Shown: positions 24,529 to 33,610 of the stretch, piece after piece
Numbering within the stretch: position 1 is the stretch's first letter
Layout: every line of letters begins with the position of its first letter
NCBI RefSeq assembly: GCF_009762325.1
Contig: NZ_CP034348.1
Location: 1,184,501-1,248,500, forward strand
DNA length: 64,000 nt
From: Roseovarius faecimaris
GTDB lineage: Bacteria; Pseudomonadota; Alphaproteobacteria; Rhodobacterales; Rhodobacteraceae
Direction of reading: 5' to 3'
Translations under genes and position numbers: made by a program
Notes under the pieces: model-generated
The model's input: the letters and a program-made list of their open reading frames with translations, nothing else
Databases searched by the model: none
Told to the model about the DNA's origin: nothing

Positions 24529-26151
24529 TCAGTCCGTCGTGCGCAGGCGCGACATCTGCACGAAAAACACCACCAGGAGCGGCACGATCACCGTCACCCC
24601 CGCCACGGTCAGCAGCAGGTGCCCGAGCTGGGTGTAATCGGCCGGTGTGGTGATCACGTCATCCGCGCGCACCTCGCGGGTCACGATAAAGACCTCGTTG
24701 AGATATTTGGTGCTGAGCGCCGAGGCCGAGAGCGCGAGATTGGTGAAGGACGCCATGACGGCAAAAAAGGTCGCCTTGAGATCGACAGGCGCGTTGCGGG
24801 CGATCCAGGCCAGCATCGGGATCATCGCGATCTGGCCCAGCGGGCTTTCCACCGCCGTGTCCAGGATGGCGATGAAGCGCGCGTCGACCACGCCACCCGT
24901 CATCGCGGCGGTCCAGTGATGAATGCCGTAGTAAAGCCCGATATTGGGCAGGCTCAGCAGGCCCGCCGCCACGGTCAGCAGCACGATGATCGTGGCAATG
25001 GGCCGGTGCGCGATCAGCGGGCGCAACAGCAGCATCCCCGCGAGTGTCAGGACCGAGGTGATCAGCGACAGCACCGACAGGAACTGCTGATCGAATTTCA
25101 GCACGTCGATATTGAACCAGGTCAGCCCGTCGCCCACGCCGGGGGTCGCGCGAAAGACGAAGATGATCAGCGCGGTGCCCACCAGCATCCGCGCCTGCGC
25201 CTCTGGCAGACGCGCAATAAGCTGGCGCATCAGGAACAGCACGATCGCCATCGATCCGGCAAAGATGATTTCCTGCCCATAGGGCACGCCGGTCAGGCCA
25301 ACGGTCAGCGTCAGTGCCACGAAAAGCCCGCCGCCGATGAAATACCACGGGTTCGGCTTGGTGGCGGGGGCCTCCTCGAAACCGGGGATTGCGTCGGGAT
25401 CCAGACCCTTGGCGCGCAGGGCGCGGCGCTGGCGCAGGGCCATGAACCCGCCCAGCCAGACGCCCGAGACCGAGATCACCGGGATGATCAGCGCAAGCCC
25501 GTAAATGCGGGCGTAGATCTGTGCCTTGTCCTCCTGCGGCAGCGCCTCGATGCCGGAAAACTGCCAGATATTGATCAGCGCCACGGCCACGGTGCCGCTG
25601 ATCAGCGCGAAGCGGCCCAGCGTCTGCATGGTGGTGTGCATGTTCTTGATGTCGTCCTCGGGAATGGCGCGCCCGTGTTCATCATGGACGGGCACGGCCT
25701 CGATCGACATGGCGTCGGCCACGGCATCCTGCAGGACAAGGCCGCAGGGGGCGAGAATATAGGACAGGATATACCAGCTGCCGATGGGCATGACCGCCTG
25801 CATGGCGTCGGTCCGGGTCAGCACCAGATACATGATCGCGATGCTTGTGGCCACCAGCCCCGCGCCGAGATAGATCAGCAGCGACTTCCAGCGCCAGATG
25901 ATATCCACCAGATGCCCCAGGGGCATTTTCAGCGCCCAGGGCAGCCCTGCCCAGAACACCAGCCCCGCGATATAAGCCGCCGAAAAGTCGAGATATTCCT
26001 TGACGAAGAACGTGCCGACAATGGCGGTGACGGTCGAGCAGCCGAATGCGAAATAGACCATGAGCGGCGGCAGGAAGGACCAGCGCATCTGATGCACCAG
26101 GTCAACGACGATGGCGTCATAGGCACGGGAGAGGACGGAAGCTTGGCGCAT
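24529..26151 (-). CDS. BT1 (folate-biopterin transporter)-like MFS protein
   Basis: A 540-residue membrane protein with about 12 helices. MPLGHLVDIIWRWKSLLIYLGAG, LVLQDAVADAMSIEAVP and TPGVGDGLTWFNIDVLKFDQQFL parallel the BT1 family, which has D.VADA and the PS/GD...FY/F pattern. Distant MFS relation. Substrate unknown: BT1 proteins carry folates or pterins in protists and cyanobacteria, and bacterial members are uncharacterised. ATG 26151 has a weak ribosome site. No partner gene is evident. Confidence 0.65.
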   Translation of the reverse strand: MRQASVLSRAYDAIVVDLVHQMRWSFLPPLMVYFAFGCSTVTAIVGTFFVKEYLDFSAAYIAGLVFWAGLPWALKMPLGHLVDIIWRWKSLLIYLGAGLVATSIAIMYLVLTRTDAMQAVMPIGSWYILSYILAPCGLVLQDAVADAMSIEAVPVHDEHGRAIPEDDIKNMHTTMQTLGRFALISGTVAVALINIWQFSGIEALPQEDKAQIYARIYGLALIIPVISVSGVWLGGFMALRQRRALRAKGLDPDAIPGFEEAPATKPNPWYFIGGGLFVALTLTVGLTGVPYGQEIIFAGSMAIVLFLMRQLIARLPEAQARMLVGTALIIFVFRATPGVGDGLTWFNIDVLKFDQQFLSVLSLITSVLTLAGMLLLRPLIAHRPIATIIVLLTVAAGLLSLPNIGLYYGIHHWTAAMTGGVVDARFIAILDTAVESPLGQIAMIPMLAWIARNAPVDLKATFFAVMASFTNLALSASALSTKYLNEVFIVTREVRADDVITTPADYTQLGHLLLTVAGVTVIVPLLVVFFVQMSRLRTTD

Positions 26152-26236
26152 GCAGGTCCGGATCTGGTGTCAGCTCAGCAGGATATAATCGGCATTGGCG
26201 CGTTGGTCCAATGTCCTGACGAGGATGTGAGCGGGT

Positions 26237-26581
26237 TCAGAGGATATCGAGCACCGCTTCGGGCGGGCGGCCAATGGCGGCTTTGCCATCCTTCAGAACA
26301 ATCGGACGCTCGATCAGCTTGGGCGCCTGCGCCATGGCCTTCAGAAGCGTCTCCTCGGGGTCGGTCTTGCTCAGGCCCAGATCCTTGAACGGGGCCTCCT
26401 GCGGGCGCATCATGGCGATGGCGGGCAGGCCCAGGGCGGTTTGCGCGGCGCGCAACTCGGCCTCGTCGGGCGGATCCTCCAGATAGAGCCGCACCACGGG
26501 GTCATGCCCCTCGCGTTTGAGCAGGTCGAGGGTTTGCCGCGATTTGGAGCAGCGCGGGTTGTGCCAGATGATCAGGCTCAT
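26237..26581 (-). CDS. arsC: ArsC-like glutaredoxin-dependent arsenate reductase family protein
   Basis: A 114-residue thioredoxin-fold protein of the ArsC family. [18 protein letters not shown] gives the catalytic C11 and the following Ser/Arg; [20 protein letters not shown] gives the conserved R-P and GRP elements. Arsenate reductase activity is the standard assignment; the family also contains other small reductases. The ATG at 26581 has GGAGG 7 bases before it and overlaps the pyrD stop (ATGA). No other ars genes are nearby, so a role in arsenic is not supported by context. Confidence 0.75.
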   Translation of the reverse strand: MSLIIWHNPRCSKSRQTLDLLKREGHDPVVRLYLEDPPDEAELRAAQTALGLPAIAMMRPQEAPFKDLGLSKTDPEETLLKAMAQAPKLIERPIVLKDGKAAIGRPPEAVLDIL

Positions 26582-27636
26582 AGCCAATCCTCCCGTTTGG
26601 TGCCGACCGCCTCGGCCACGCAGGTGTATCCGTCACGGGCCAGCAGCGCGTCAAGGCCGTGAGCAATCTCGGCGGCGAGCGACAGGCCGCGATAGACCAG
26701 CGCCGAATAAAGCTGCACGGCGGAAGCCCCGGCGCGGATCTTGGCATAGGCGTCCTCGGCCGAGGCGATGCCGCCGACGCCGATCAGGGGCATGTCGCCC
26801 CCGGTGAGGTGCGACAGCTTGGCCAGCACGCGGGTGGAGCGCTCAAAAAGCGGCGCGCCGGAGAGGCCGCCGGCCTCATTGCTCGCCGGGCTTTTCAGCC
26901 CGTCTCGCGACAGCGTGGTGTTGGTGGCGATGATGCCCGAGAGGCAGGAGGCGCGGGCGACATCGGCAATCTCGGAAAGCTCGGCATCGCTGAGGTCGGG
27001 CGCGATCTTGAGGAAAACGGGGATGGGGTTGGGCAGCCAGTCACGCGCCTCCATGACACCGGCGAGCAGGCCCGAGAGCGCCTCGGCCCCTTGCAGATCG
27101 CGCAGCTTTTCGGTGTTGGGAGAGGACACGTTCACGGTGGCGAAGTCGAGGTGGCGCCCGCAATGGGCCAGCACACGGGCGAAATCCTCGGCCCGGTCGG
27201 CGCTGTCCTTGTTGGCGCCGAGATTGAGGCCGATCACGGCGTCGCGCGGGCGCGAAGCAAGGCGCTGGGCGGCGGCTTCCATGCCGTCGTTGTTGAAGCC
27301 GAAGCGGTTGATGACGGCGCGGTCCTTGGAGAGGCGAAAGAGCCGCGGGCGCGGGTTGCCGGGCTGGGCGCGGGGAGTGACCGCGCCCACCTCGACAAAG
27401 CCGAACCCGGCACGAGAGAGAGGGCGGAGCGCCTCGGCGTTCTTGTCAAAGCCCGCGGCCAGGCCCACAGGGTTGGGCAGGTGTAGTCCGGCCAGTTCGG
27501 TGCGCAGGCGCGCAGAGGTGACAAGGCCGGGCAGGGGCACGGCGCCGAGGCGCAGCGCCCTGAGGGCGAGGCCGTGGGCGGTTTCGGGATCAACCCGGTG
27601 CAGAAGGCCGAGGCCCAGTTTTTCCAGCGCCCGCAT
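26578..27636 (-). CDS. pyrD: dihydroorotate dehydrogenase (quinone), class 2
   Basis: A 352-residue FMN enzyme of pyrimidine synthesis that oxidises dihydroorotate with a membrane quinone. The N-terminal extension ([22 protein letters not shown]) that docks the quinone marks class 2. Core motifs: [49 protein letters not shown] with the catalytic Ser, and [11 protein letters not shown] took the ATG at 27636 as the family start. The end overlaps arsC by 4 bases, and the DUF952 gene ends 6 bases upstream. Confidence 0.95.
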   Translation of the reverse strand: MRALEKLGLGLLHRVDPETAHGLALRALRLGAVPLPGLVTSARLRTELAGLHLPNPVGLAAGFDKNAEALRPLSRAGFGFVEVGAVTPRAQPGNPRPRLFRLSKDRAVINRFGFNNDGMEAAAQRLASRPRDAVIGLNLGANKDSADRAEDFARVLAHCGRHLDFATVNVSSPNTEKLRDLQGAEALSGLLAGVMEARDWLPNPIPVFLKIAPDLSDAELSEIADVARASCLSGIIATNTTLSRDGLKSPASNEAGGLSGAPLFERSTRVLAKLSHLTGGDMPLIGVGGIASAEDAYAKIRAGASAVQLYSALVYRGLSLAAEIAHGLDALLARDGYTCVAEAVGTKREDWL

Positions 27637-27641
27637 GCGGC

Positions 27642-27980
27642 TTACCCGAGCCCGGGCGGGAACTGGTGATGGCCATCGACCAGCGGAAGGGGCTGTGCCC
27701 AGGCCACATCGGAGAGTTGAAGGGCGCGGTAGAGATGCGGAAACAGCGCGCCGCCGCGGGAGGGCTCCCATTTGAGCGCATCGCCCAGCCGCTCGGTTTC
27801 GACCGCGACGAGCATCAGCCCGTCGGCCCCGGCGAAGTGTTTGGCGGCGGTCTCGGGCGCCTGCTCGAGCGTTGAGAAGTGGACATAGCCATCAGCCAGG
27901 TCCACCGGCGCGCCAGACGTTTCGCCCTCGGCGCGCAGGTCTGCCCATTCGGGGGCGCGGAATATCTTGTAGATCAGCAT
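27642..27980 (-). CDS. DUF952 family protein
   Basis: A 112-residue protein. [19 protein letters not shown] followed by [22 protein letters not shown] and [17 protein letters not shown] fits DUF952 (YI.......GYIHLS...Q). Family function is unknown; the fold may resemble glutathione S-transferase-independent small enzymes, but I make no claim. It ends 6 bases before pyrD, so an operon DUF952-pyrD-arsC is likely. The ATG at 27980 is the family start. Confidence 0.8.
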   Translation of the reverse strand: MLIYKIFRAPEWADLRAEGETSGAPVDLADGYVHFSTLEQAPETAAKHFAGADGLMLVAVETERLGDALKWEPSRGGALFPHLYRALQLSDVAWAQPLPLVDGHHQFPPGLG

Positions 27981-28087
27981 GGACGCGTGATGCCTTGCCG
28001 CCGGGGCGCGGTCAAGCACGAAGGTTTTGACAGGAATCGGAACACAGGCCAGTCTGGTGGAATAGATCTTAGTAAAGGAATTGATTC

Positions 28088-29647
28088 ATGCTGCATAGAG
28101 CGCTGGCCACGACGGCCCTGACATTGTGTGCGTCCATGGCGGTGGCCGAGTTCGAGCTTACCATTCTTCACACGAACGACTTCCACGCGCGGTTCGAGCC
28201 GATCACCCGTTATGACAATACCTGCAAGGAAGACGCCAACCAGGCGGGCGAGTGTTATGGCGGCTCGGCGCGGCTGGCCACGGCCATTTCGGACGCGCGC
28301 GGTCGGCATGAGAACACCATCCTGGTCGATGGCGGCGACCAGTTTCAGGGGACGCTGTTCTACACCTATTACAAGGGCACCATGGCCGCCAAGATGATGA
28401 ACAAGATGGGCTATGACGCGATGACCGTGGGCAACCACGAGTTTGACGACGGCCCTGAGGTATTGCGCGGGTTCATGGATGCGCTGAACTTTCCGATCCT
28501 GATGTCCAATGCCGATGTGAGCGGAGAGAAATACCTGGCCGGGGTGCTGAAGAAGTCAACGGTGATCAGCCGGGGCGGTGAGCGGATCGGCCTGATTGGC
28601 GTGACCCCGCAGAACACCGATGAACTGGCCAGCCCGGGGCCCTATATCGTGTTCTACGATCCCGTGGACGGTGTGCAGACGCAGGTGAACCTGCTGCGCG
28701 ATCAGGGGATCAACAAGATCATCGTGCTGAGCCATTCGGGGTATCTGGTGGATCAGCGTATCGCCGCCGAGACCGAAGGCGTCGATGTGATCGTGGGCGG
28801 GCATTCCAACACCTACCTGCATTCGGATGACGAGGATGCCGCGGGGCCGTACCCGACCATGGTGGGCAATACCGCGATTGTGCAGGCCTATGCCTATGGC
28901 AAGTTCCTGGGCGAGCTGAACGTGGTGTTTGACGATGACGGCGAGCTTGTCTCAGCCGTGGGCGCGCCGCTGATCATGGATGCCTCGGTGCATGAGGATG
29001 AGAGCATCAAGGCGCGGGTGACGGAGGCGGCCATTCCGCTCGACAAGATCCGCAACGAGGTGGTGGGCGAGGCTGTCGAGGCGATCGATGGCTCCTCGGC
29101 GTCTTGCCGGGCCGGGCCCTGTGCCATGGGGATTGCCATGGCCGAGGCGATGCTGGGCCGGGTGCGCGACCAGGGGATCGACGTGGCGATCACCAATGGC
29201 GGCGGCGTGCGGTCTGGCATCGACATGGGCGAGATCACCAAGGGCGAGGTGCTGACCGTGGCGCCGTTCCAGAACACGATGTCGACCTTCCGCCTGACCG
29301 GCGCGCAGATCGTTGCCGCGCTGGAAAACGGGTTTTCCCAGGTGGGCGAGGATGCCGGGCGGTTCCCGCAGGTGGCGGGGATGACGGTGACCTATGACGC
29401 CAGTGCGGAGCCGGGATCGCGGGTGCGCGACGTGACGGTAGGTGGCGCGCCTCTGGAGATGGACAAGCTCTATGGCGTGGTCTCGAACAACTATCTGCGC
29501 GGCGGCGGGGATGGCTACCGGGTGTTCGTAGATGCGGAGGATGCCTATGATTTCGGCCCCGATGTGGCCGATGTGCTGGCCGACTACCTGTCGCTCAACT
29601 CGCCCTTCACGCCGATGGTGGATGACCGGATCAAGCCTGCGGAGTGA
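28088..29647 (+). CDS. periplasmic bifunctional UDP-sugar hydrolase/5'-nucleotidase
   Basis: A 519-residue UshA-type enzyme that releases nucleosides and phosphate outside the cytoplasm. Signal peptide: MLHRALATTALTLCASMAVA. The metallophosphatase motifs are ILHTNDFHARFEP, VDGGDQFQG, VGNHEFDDG and VIVGGHSNTYL (about residues 25-240). The C-terminal nucleotide-binding domain has ITNGGGVRSGID and VVSNNYLRGGGDGY. The ATG at 28088 follows AAAGGAATTGATTC. A strong hairpin (29667-29700) follows the stop. Role: phosphate and nucleoside recycling, which is important in seawater. Confidence 0.92.
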   Translation: MLHRALATTALTLCASMAVAEFELTILHTNDFHARFEPITRYDNTCKEDANQAGECYGGSARLATAISDARGRHENTILVDGGDQFQGTLFYTYYKGTMAAKMMNKMGYDAMTVGNHEFDDGPEVLRGFMDALNFPILMSNADVSGEKYLAGVLKKSTVISRGGERIGLIGVTPQNTDELASPGPYIVFYDPVDGVQTQVNLLRDQGINKIIVLSHSGYLVDQRIAAETEGVDVIVGGHSNTYLHSDDEDAAGPYPTMVGNTAIVQAYAYGKFLGELNVVFDDDGELVSAVGAPLIMDASVHEDESIKARVTEAAIPLDKIRNEVVGEAVEAIDGSSASCRAGPCAMGIAMAEAMLGRVRDQGIDVAITNGGGVRSGIDMGEITKGEVLTVAPFQNTMSTFRLTGAQIVAALENGFSQVGEDAGRFPQVAGMTVTYDASAEPGSRVRDVTVGGAPLEMDKLYGVVSNNYLRGGGDGYRVFVDAEDAYDFGPDVADVLADYLSLNSPFTPMVDDRIKPAE

Positions 29648-29666
29648 TCGCGCCGCTCGCCGCGCT

Positions 29667-29700
29667 CTGACGTGCGCGTCTCGCTGAGGGCGCGCGTCAG
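29667..29700 (+). terminator. hairpin after the 5'-nucleotidase gene
   Basis: CTGACGTGCGC (29667-29677) and GCGCGCGTCAG (29690-29700) pair over 11 bp with one G-U pair and a 12-base loop. No T run follows; it may end or stabilise the transcript. Confidence 0.4.
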
Positions 29701-29732
29701 GGTTGGCGGGGGGAATTTGGCGCGCCGGGGAT

Positions 29733-29766
29733 GCCTCCGGCGGGAGTATTTGGAGAACAATGAAAG
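29733..29766. repeat. AACAATGAAAG dispersed repeat, single copy
   Basis: Reads GCCTCCGGCGGGAG, then TATTTGGAG, then AACAATGAAAG (opposite orientation to the 24.5-kb copy). It lies between the convergent nucleotidase and flavodoxin genes, ending 3 bases before the flavodoxin stop. Confidence 0.75.
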
Positions 29767-29769
29767 GGC

Positions 29770-30318
29770 TCAGCGCCCCCAGCGATCAGCGGCGCGGCGC
29801 AGGCGGGTGCCGAAGAGGCGGGCGGTTTCGGCGTCACCGTCCGAGATCAGCCGGGATTTGTCCGGATCCGAGCGCGCCATGAGGCCCAGCATGGAGCCGT
29901 CACGGTCGATGCCGGGGCGGTCCGGGTTGACCGGCGCGCCGATCTCGGTCGCGCCGACCCAGAGCATGCCCATCTGCGCCGCGAAGATGCTGAGGCGCAG
30001 CAGCGTGCTGAGCTTGTCGCCCGAGGGGTAGGTGCCGATGGTGAAGCCCCCGGCGAGCTTGTTCTGCCAGCTTTGTGCGGTCCAGCGCGCATCAGAGGCC
30101 TCTTCGAGGAAGTGAACGTAGCGGGCGGCGACGGAGCCCATATAGGTGGGGCTGCCGAAGATGATGGCCGGGGCGGCGTCGAGCGCATCCCAGTCGGCCT
30201 GGGTCATCGTTTCGATATCGATCAGCCGGGCCGGGGCGGCGCCCTCGGCGATGGCCTGCGCGAGCCGTGCGGTATGGCCGTGGCCGGAGAAATAGGGGAT
30301 GGCGATGGGATGGGTCAT
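29770..30318 (-). CDS. flavodoxin/NAD(P)H-quinone reductase-like flavoprotein
   Basis: A 182-residue WrbA/flavodoxin-type protein. The FMN phosphate loop is IPYFSGHGHTARLAQAIAEG near residues 6-25; IIFGSPTYMGSVAARYVHF and GGFTIGTYPSGDKLSTLLRL contact the flavin ring. The ATG at 30318 is the natural start; the longer upstream frame has no family features. A role in quinone reduction or redox protection is likely but not shown. Divergent from the methyltransferase gene. Confidence 0.85.
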   Translation of the reverse strand: MTHPIAIPYFSGHGHTARLAQAIAEGAAPARLIDIETMTQADWDALDAAPAIIFGSPTYMGSVAARYVHFLEEASDARWTAQSWQNKLAGGFTIGTYPSGDKLSTLLRLSIFAAQMGMLWVGATEIGAPVNPDRPGIDRDGSMLGLMARSDPDKSRLISDGDAETARLFGTRLRRAADRWGR

Positions 30319-30405
30319 GGGGCGCAGTTTTGGCCGCTTGGATGGCTGGATGCAAGGGCGGCGGTTTGCTATGGCGGGCAGAGCGGCACCGGGGAGCGAG
30401 GGGAT

Positions 30406-31599
30406 ATGAGCGACGTCAAAGCACAATACGAGGCCTATCCCTATCCGGAGCGCGCGCCGGAGGAGGAGGCCAGGCGGCTGATCACCGGCTCGCCGTCGCA
30501 TCCGCTGGAGATCGATCATTTCATTTATGGCGGACAGAGGGACTGGGCCCGGCCGCTGCGGGTGCTGGTGGCGGGCGGCGGGACCGGCGACGGGCTGGTG
30601 CAGCTGGCGCAGCTGATGGCGCAGGCGGGCAGGGCCTGTGAAATCACCTATGTGGATCTGTCAAAGGCCTCGCGGAAGATTGCCGAGGCCAGGATCAAGG
30701 CTCGGGGGCTCAAAGGCGTGCGGTTTGTCACCGGCAGCCTGCTGGATGCGCCTGAGCTGGGAACATTTGATTACATCGACTGCTGCGGGGTGTTGCATCA
30801 CTTGCCGGAGCCTGCCGAGGGGTTCCGGGCCTTGCGCGCGGCATTGGCCCCGGGGGGTGGGATGGGGTTCATGGTCTATGCGCCGTATGGCCGCTCCGGG
30901 GTCTATCCTTTGCAGGAGGCGTTTGGCGCGCTTTATGCCGGGCTGGCCCCGGAGGAGAAACTGGCCGCCGCACGGGCGCTGCTGGAGCGGCTGCCGGAGG
31001 GGCATCCGTTTCGCTGCAATCCCAATCTGGGGGATCACCAGGACAGCGATGCCGGGTTCTATGACCTGCTGCTGCATAGCCAGGACCGGGCCTTTGATGT
31101 GCCTGCCCTGCTGCAGGTGCTGGGCGAGACCGGCTGGCGGCTGAGCGGGTTCACGATGCCCGCGCTCTATGATCTTGCCCGGATCACGCAGGTGCCCGAG
31201 GGACTGGATGAGGCAACGCGGATGGCGGTGGCCGAGAAGCTGCGCGGCACGATCAAGACCCATGTGGCCTATGCGGTGCCCGAGGAGGCCGAGACAGGGC
31301 GCGCGACCGGGGCCAACCGGGCGCTGGTGCCGCATCTGAAGGGTGTGGACGGGCGGGCGCTGGCGCAGGCGGCAGCGCAGGGTCAGGCGCCGAAGCTGAG
31401 CTTTGCCGGGGTCGAGGCGCGGCTGAGCCTGCCGAAAGAGGCCGCGCCGCTGCTGGCGGCGGTGAACGGGCGGCGGAGCCTGGCGGAGATTGCCGGGGCG
31501 ACGAAGGCGGACCCGATCGCCTTTGGCGCGCTCTGGGGCAGGGTGGAGCGGGAGCTGGCGGACTGGGGTCTGTTGCTCTATTCCTCGATCCTTCGCTGA
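30406..31599 (+). CDS. class I SAM-dependent methyltransferase
   Basis: A 397-residue protein. The SAM-binding motif VLVAGGGTGDGLVQLAQL is near residues 50-67 and the acidic motif II is EITYVDLSKAS. DYIDCCGVLHHLPEPAEGFRAL is a motif IV-type segment, common in methyltransferases acting on small molecules or sugars. The N-terminus YEAYPYPERAP is seen in a Rhodobacterales group of this family. About 200 residues after the fold end in a winged-helix-like region (AAVNGRRSLAEIAGATKADP), a PqqD-like or DNA-binding-like module. Substrate unknown. ATG 30406 follows GCGAGGGGAT. Confidence 0.75.
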   Translation: MSDVKAQYEAYPYPERAPEEEARRLITGSPSHPLEIDHFIYGGQRDWARPLRVLVAGGGTGDGLVQLAQLMAQAGRACEITYVDLSKASRKIAEARIKARGLKGVRFVTGSLLDAPELGTFDYIDCCGVLHHLPEPAEGFRALRAALAPGGGMGFMVYAPYGRSGVYPLQEAFGALYAGLAPEEKLAAARALLERLPEGHPFRCNPNLGDHQDSDAGFYDLLLHSQDRAFDVPALLQVLGETGWRLSGFTMPALYDLARITQVPEGLDEATRMAVAEKLRGTIKTHVAYAVPEEAETGRATGANRALVPHLKGVDGRALAQAAAQGQAPKLSFAGVEARLSLPKEAAPLLAAVNGRRSLAEIAGATKADPIAFGALWGRVERELADWGLLLYSSILR

Positions 31600-31621
31600 T
31601 GCGCGGCGGCGCGCCGTTTCG

Positions 31622-32299
31622 TCAGCCCGGTGGCGCAGTGCCGCGGGCCGGGCGCGCGATCACCACCCAGGCCAGGTAGGCCGACAGGATTGCCGCGAAG
31701 AAGCACCAGACCGAAATGAACGCATAGGCGAAAAAGCCGTATGTGGCGACCAGCGAGACGGCCACCAGCGCGCCGAAGATGCGGATATGCCTGTGCGAGG
31801 AGAGCAGCAGGGCACTGACCACGATGGCGGCATAGAAAAGCTTGAGCGCCGTCCGGCTGATGATGCCTTCGTAGATCAGCGTGGTGCGGTACTCGATCGA
31901 GCGGTGGATCACCTCGACATAGAGCCAGTCGCGCAGAAGCGCCGCGGGCAGGAAGATAGAGAGCCCGAAGAGGCAGCCGATAACGCTGAGCCAGCCAAGG
32001 CCGCGGCGGCGCCGACCTGGGGGTTCGGTCAGCCAGACGGATAGCGGCACCCAGGCGAGCCAGAAAAAATGCGAGAAGAACAGGAAGCCGCGGGCGCTGG
32101 CTATGGTCAGAGCGGGGTCCTCTGCGCCGATGCCCAGCCACAATGCGCCTTCGATGGCCTGTTGCAGGCCGAACGCCAGGGGGTAGACCGCAAAGGGCCA
32201 GAGAGGAGAGCCCGTGCCGCGCGCATTGGCAAGCGTGATGGCGCCGAGGGGCACGAGCGCCCCGGCAAGGGTGAAGCTGGCGGTTGCGGAAAAGCACAT
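31622..32299 (-). CDS. DUF6629 family membrane protein
   Basis: A 225-residue inner-membrane protein with about seven hydrophobic helices. The start MCFSATASFTLAGALVPLGAITL and GLQQAIEGALWLGIGAED are features of the DUF6629 family. Function unknown. Transcribed divergently from the GAPDH gene, with a 188-base gap that carries an FNR-like box and an exact 14-bp palindrome. Confidence 0.75.
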   Translation of the reverse strand: MCFSATASFTLAGALVPLGAITLANARGTGSPLWPFAVYPLAFGLQQAIEGALWLGIGAEDPALTIASARGFLFFSHFFWLAWVPLSVWLTEPPGRRRRGLGWLSVIGCLFGLSIFLPAALLRDWLYVEVIHRSIEYRTTLIYEGIISRTALKLFYAAIVVSALLLSSHRHIRIFGALVAVSLVATYGFFAYAFISVWCFFAAILSAYLAWVVIARPARGTAPPG

Positions 32300-32372
32300 G
32301 GTGCGGGCCTCCGGTTGGGGCGGTCAAGGCGATCTGATCTGACAAGTATACCGCGCGGCGGAGCAGGCCGGT

Positions 32373-32411
32373 TTGAGGTGGGTCAAAGGCGCCCGGTAAT
32401 TTGATCAAATT
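32373..32411. promoter_or_regulatory. FNR-like box and 14-bp palindrome in a divergent promoter region
   Basis: TTGAGGTGGGTCAA (32373-32386) fits the FNR-family core TTGA-N6-TCAA, though the fifth base is G rather than T or C. AATTTGATCAAATT (32398-32411) is an exact 14-bp palindrome 11 bases further on. They lie between the DUF6629 gene (minus) and gap (plus) and could control both. Confidence 0.45.
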
Positions 32412-32487
32412 TTGTTTCATGGGTGGCGCCGAGCGATTTGCGGCGTAATGTGTCAGATGTGTTGACCTTTTGAGGGAGGGGGGTGTC

Positions 32488-33483
32488 ATGACGGACGCGC
32501 CCATACGCGTGGCGATCAACGGGTTTGGCCGGATTGGCCGGACCTTGCTGCGGATTCTCATGCGCGATGCGCCGGGGATCGAGCTGGTGCTGATCAACGA
32601 GATCGAGCCGCTGGAGACCTGCGCCTATCTGTTTCAGTATGACAGCGTGTTCGGCCCCTGGCCCGGAGAGGTCCGGGTTGAGCACCGGACGCTTGTCGTC
32701 GGTGAGCGGCGCATTCCCTTTCATGGCGAGACCGACCTGCGCGCGCTTGATCTGAGCGGTGTTGACGTGGTGCTGGAATGCACCGGCATGGGCGGGGCGC
32801 GGGCGATGGCCGAGAGGGGCCTTGAGGCCGGTGCCGGGGCGGTGCTGGTTTCGGGGCCGTCGGCGGAGGCGGATGTGACTTGCGTGCTGGGCGCCAACGA
32901 GGCCGATCTGGGGCAGCACCGGATCGTGTCGAACGCGTCATGCACCACCAATGCGCTGGCCCCGCTGGCGCGGCTTCTGGACGAGGCTTATGGCCTGAAA
33001 AGCGGGCAGATGACGACGGTGCATTGCTATACGGGCAGCCAGCCCACGGTGGACAAGCCGCGCGGCGCGCCGGAACGCAGCCGTGCTGCGGCGCTGTCGA
33101 TGGTGCCCACCACTACAAGCGCCCAGCATCAGACCGGGCTGGTCCTGCCCTGGCTGAAAGGCCGGATCGAGGCGCGCGCCATCCGGGTGCCGACGGCCAG
33201 CGTGAGCTGCATCGACCTGACGGTGCAGACCGGGCGGCGGGTGACGGAAGAAGAGGTACGCGCGCTGATGCAAGAGGCTGCGCAAAGATCGGGCGTCTTC
33301 GGGTACACCGAACAGCCCCTGGTCAGCGCCGATCTGCGGCAGCGGCCGGAATCGATCATCCTGAGCGGGCCGGAAACCTCGGTATCGACGGGAGGATTGC
33401 TCAGGGTCTTTGGCTGGTATGACAATGAGTGGGGATTTTCCTGCCGGATGCTCGACATGGCGCGGCTGATGGCGGCGCGCTGA
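32488..33483 (+). CDS. gap: type I glyceraldehyde-3-phosphate dehydrogenase, divergent paralogue
   Basis: A 331-residue NAD(P)-dependent GAPDH-type enzyme. INGFGRIGRTLLRI is the nucleotide loop (residues 10-23). The catalytic C152 lies in SNASCTTNALAP and H179 in TTVHCYTG; the C-terminal WYDNEWGFSCRMLDM is conserved. The substrate loop reads DKPRGAPERSRAAALSMVPTTTSA, which is unlike the usual GAPDH and recalls erythrose-4-phosphate dehydrogenase or a secondary GAPDH. So the exact aldehyde is open. ATG 32488 follows GAGGGAGGGGGGTGTC. A terminator follows. Confidence 0.8.
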   Translation: MTDAPIRVAINGFGRIGRTLLRILMRDAPGIELVLINEIEPLETCAYLFQYDSVFGPWPGEVRVEHRTLVVGERRIPFHGETDLRALDLSGVDVVLECTGMGGARAMAERGLEAGAGAVLVSGPSAEADVTCVLGANEADLGQHRIVSNASCTTNALAPLARLLDEAYGLKSGQMTTVHCYTGSQPTVDKPRGAPERSRAAALSMVPTTTSAQHQTGLVLPWLKGRIEARAIRVPTASVSCIDLTVQTGRRVTEEEVRALMQEAAQRSGVFGYTEQPLVSADLRQRPESIILSGPETSVSTGGLLRVFGWYDNEWGFSCRMLDMARLMAAR

Positions 33484-33516
33484 GCCGAGATGCATGCCGT
33501 CGGCGCGCGTTTTTTT
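33484..33516 (+). terminator. Rho-independent terminator after gap
   Basis: GCCGA (33484-33488) and TCGGC (33500-33504) form a short stem directly after the stop, followed by GCGCG and seven Ts (33510-33516). The stem is short, but the T run is the longest in this area. Confidence 0.55.
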
Positions 33517-33610
33517 GCCGAGAAGAAGAGGGGCGCACACCCTGTCGTGCGGCGCAGCGGGGCATGGCGCGCTTTGTTGTGACCCTTGCCAGCAGCGGTA
33601 CCGGCGGCGT

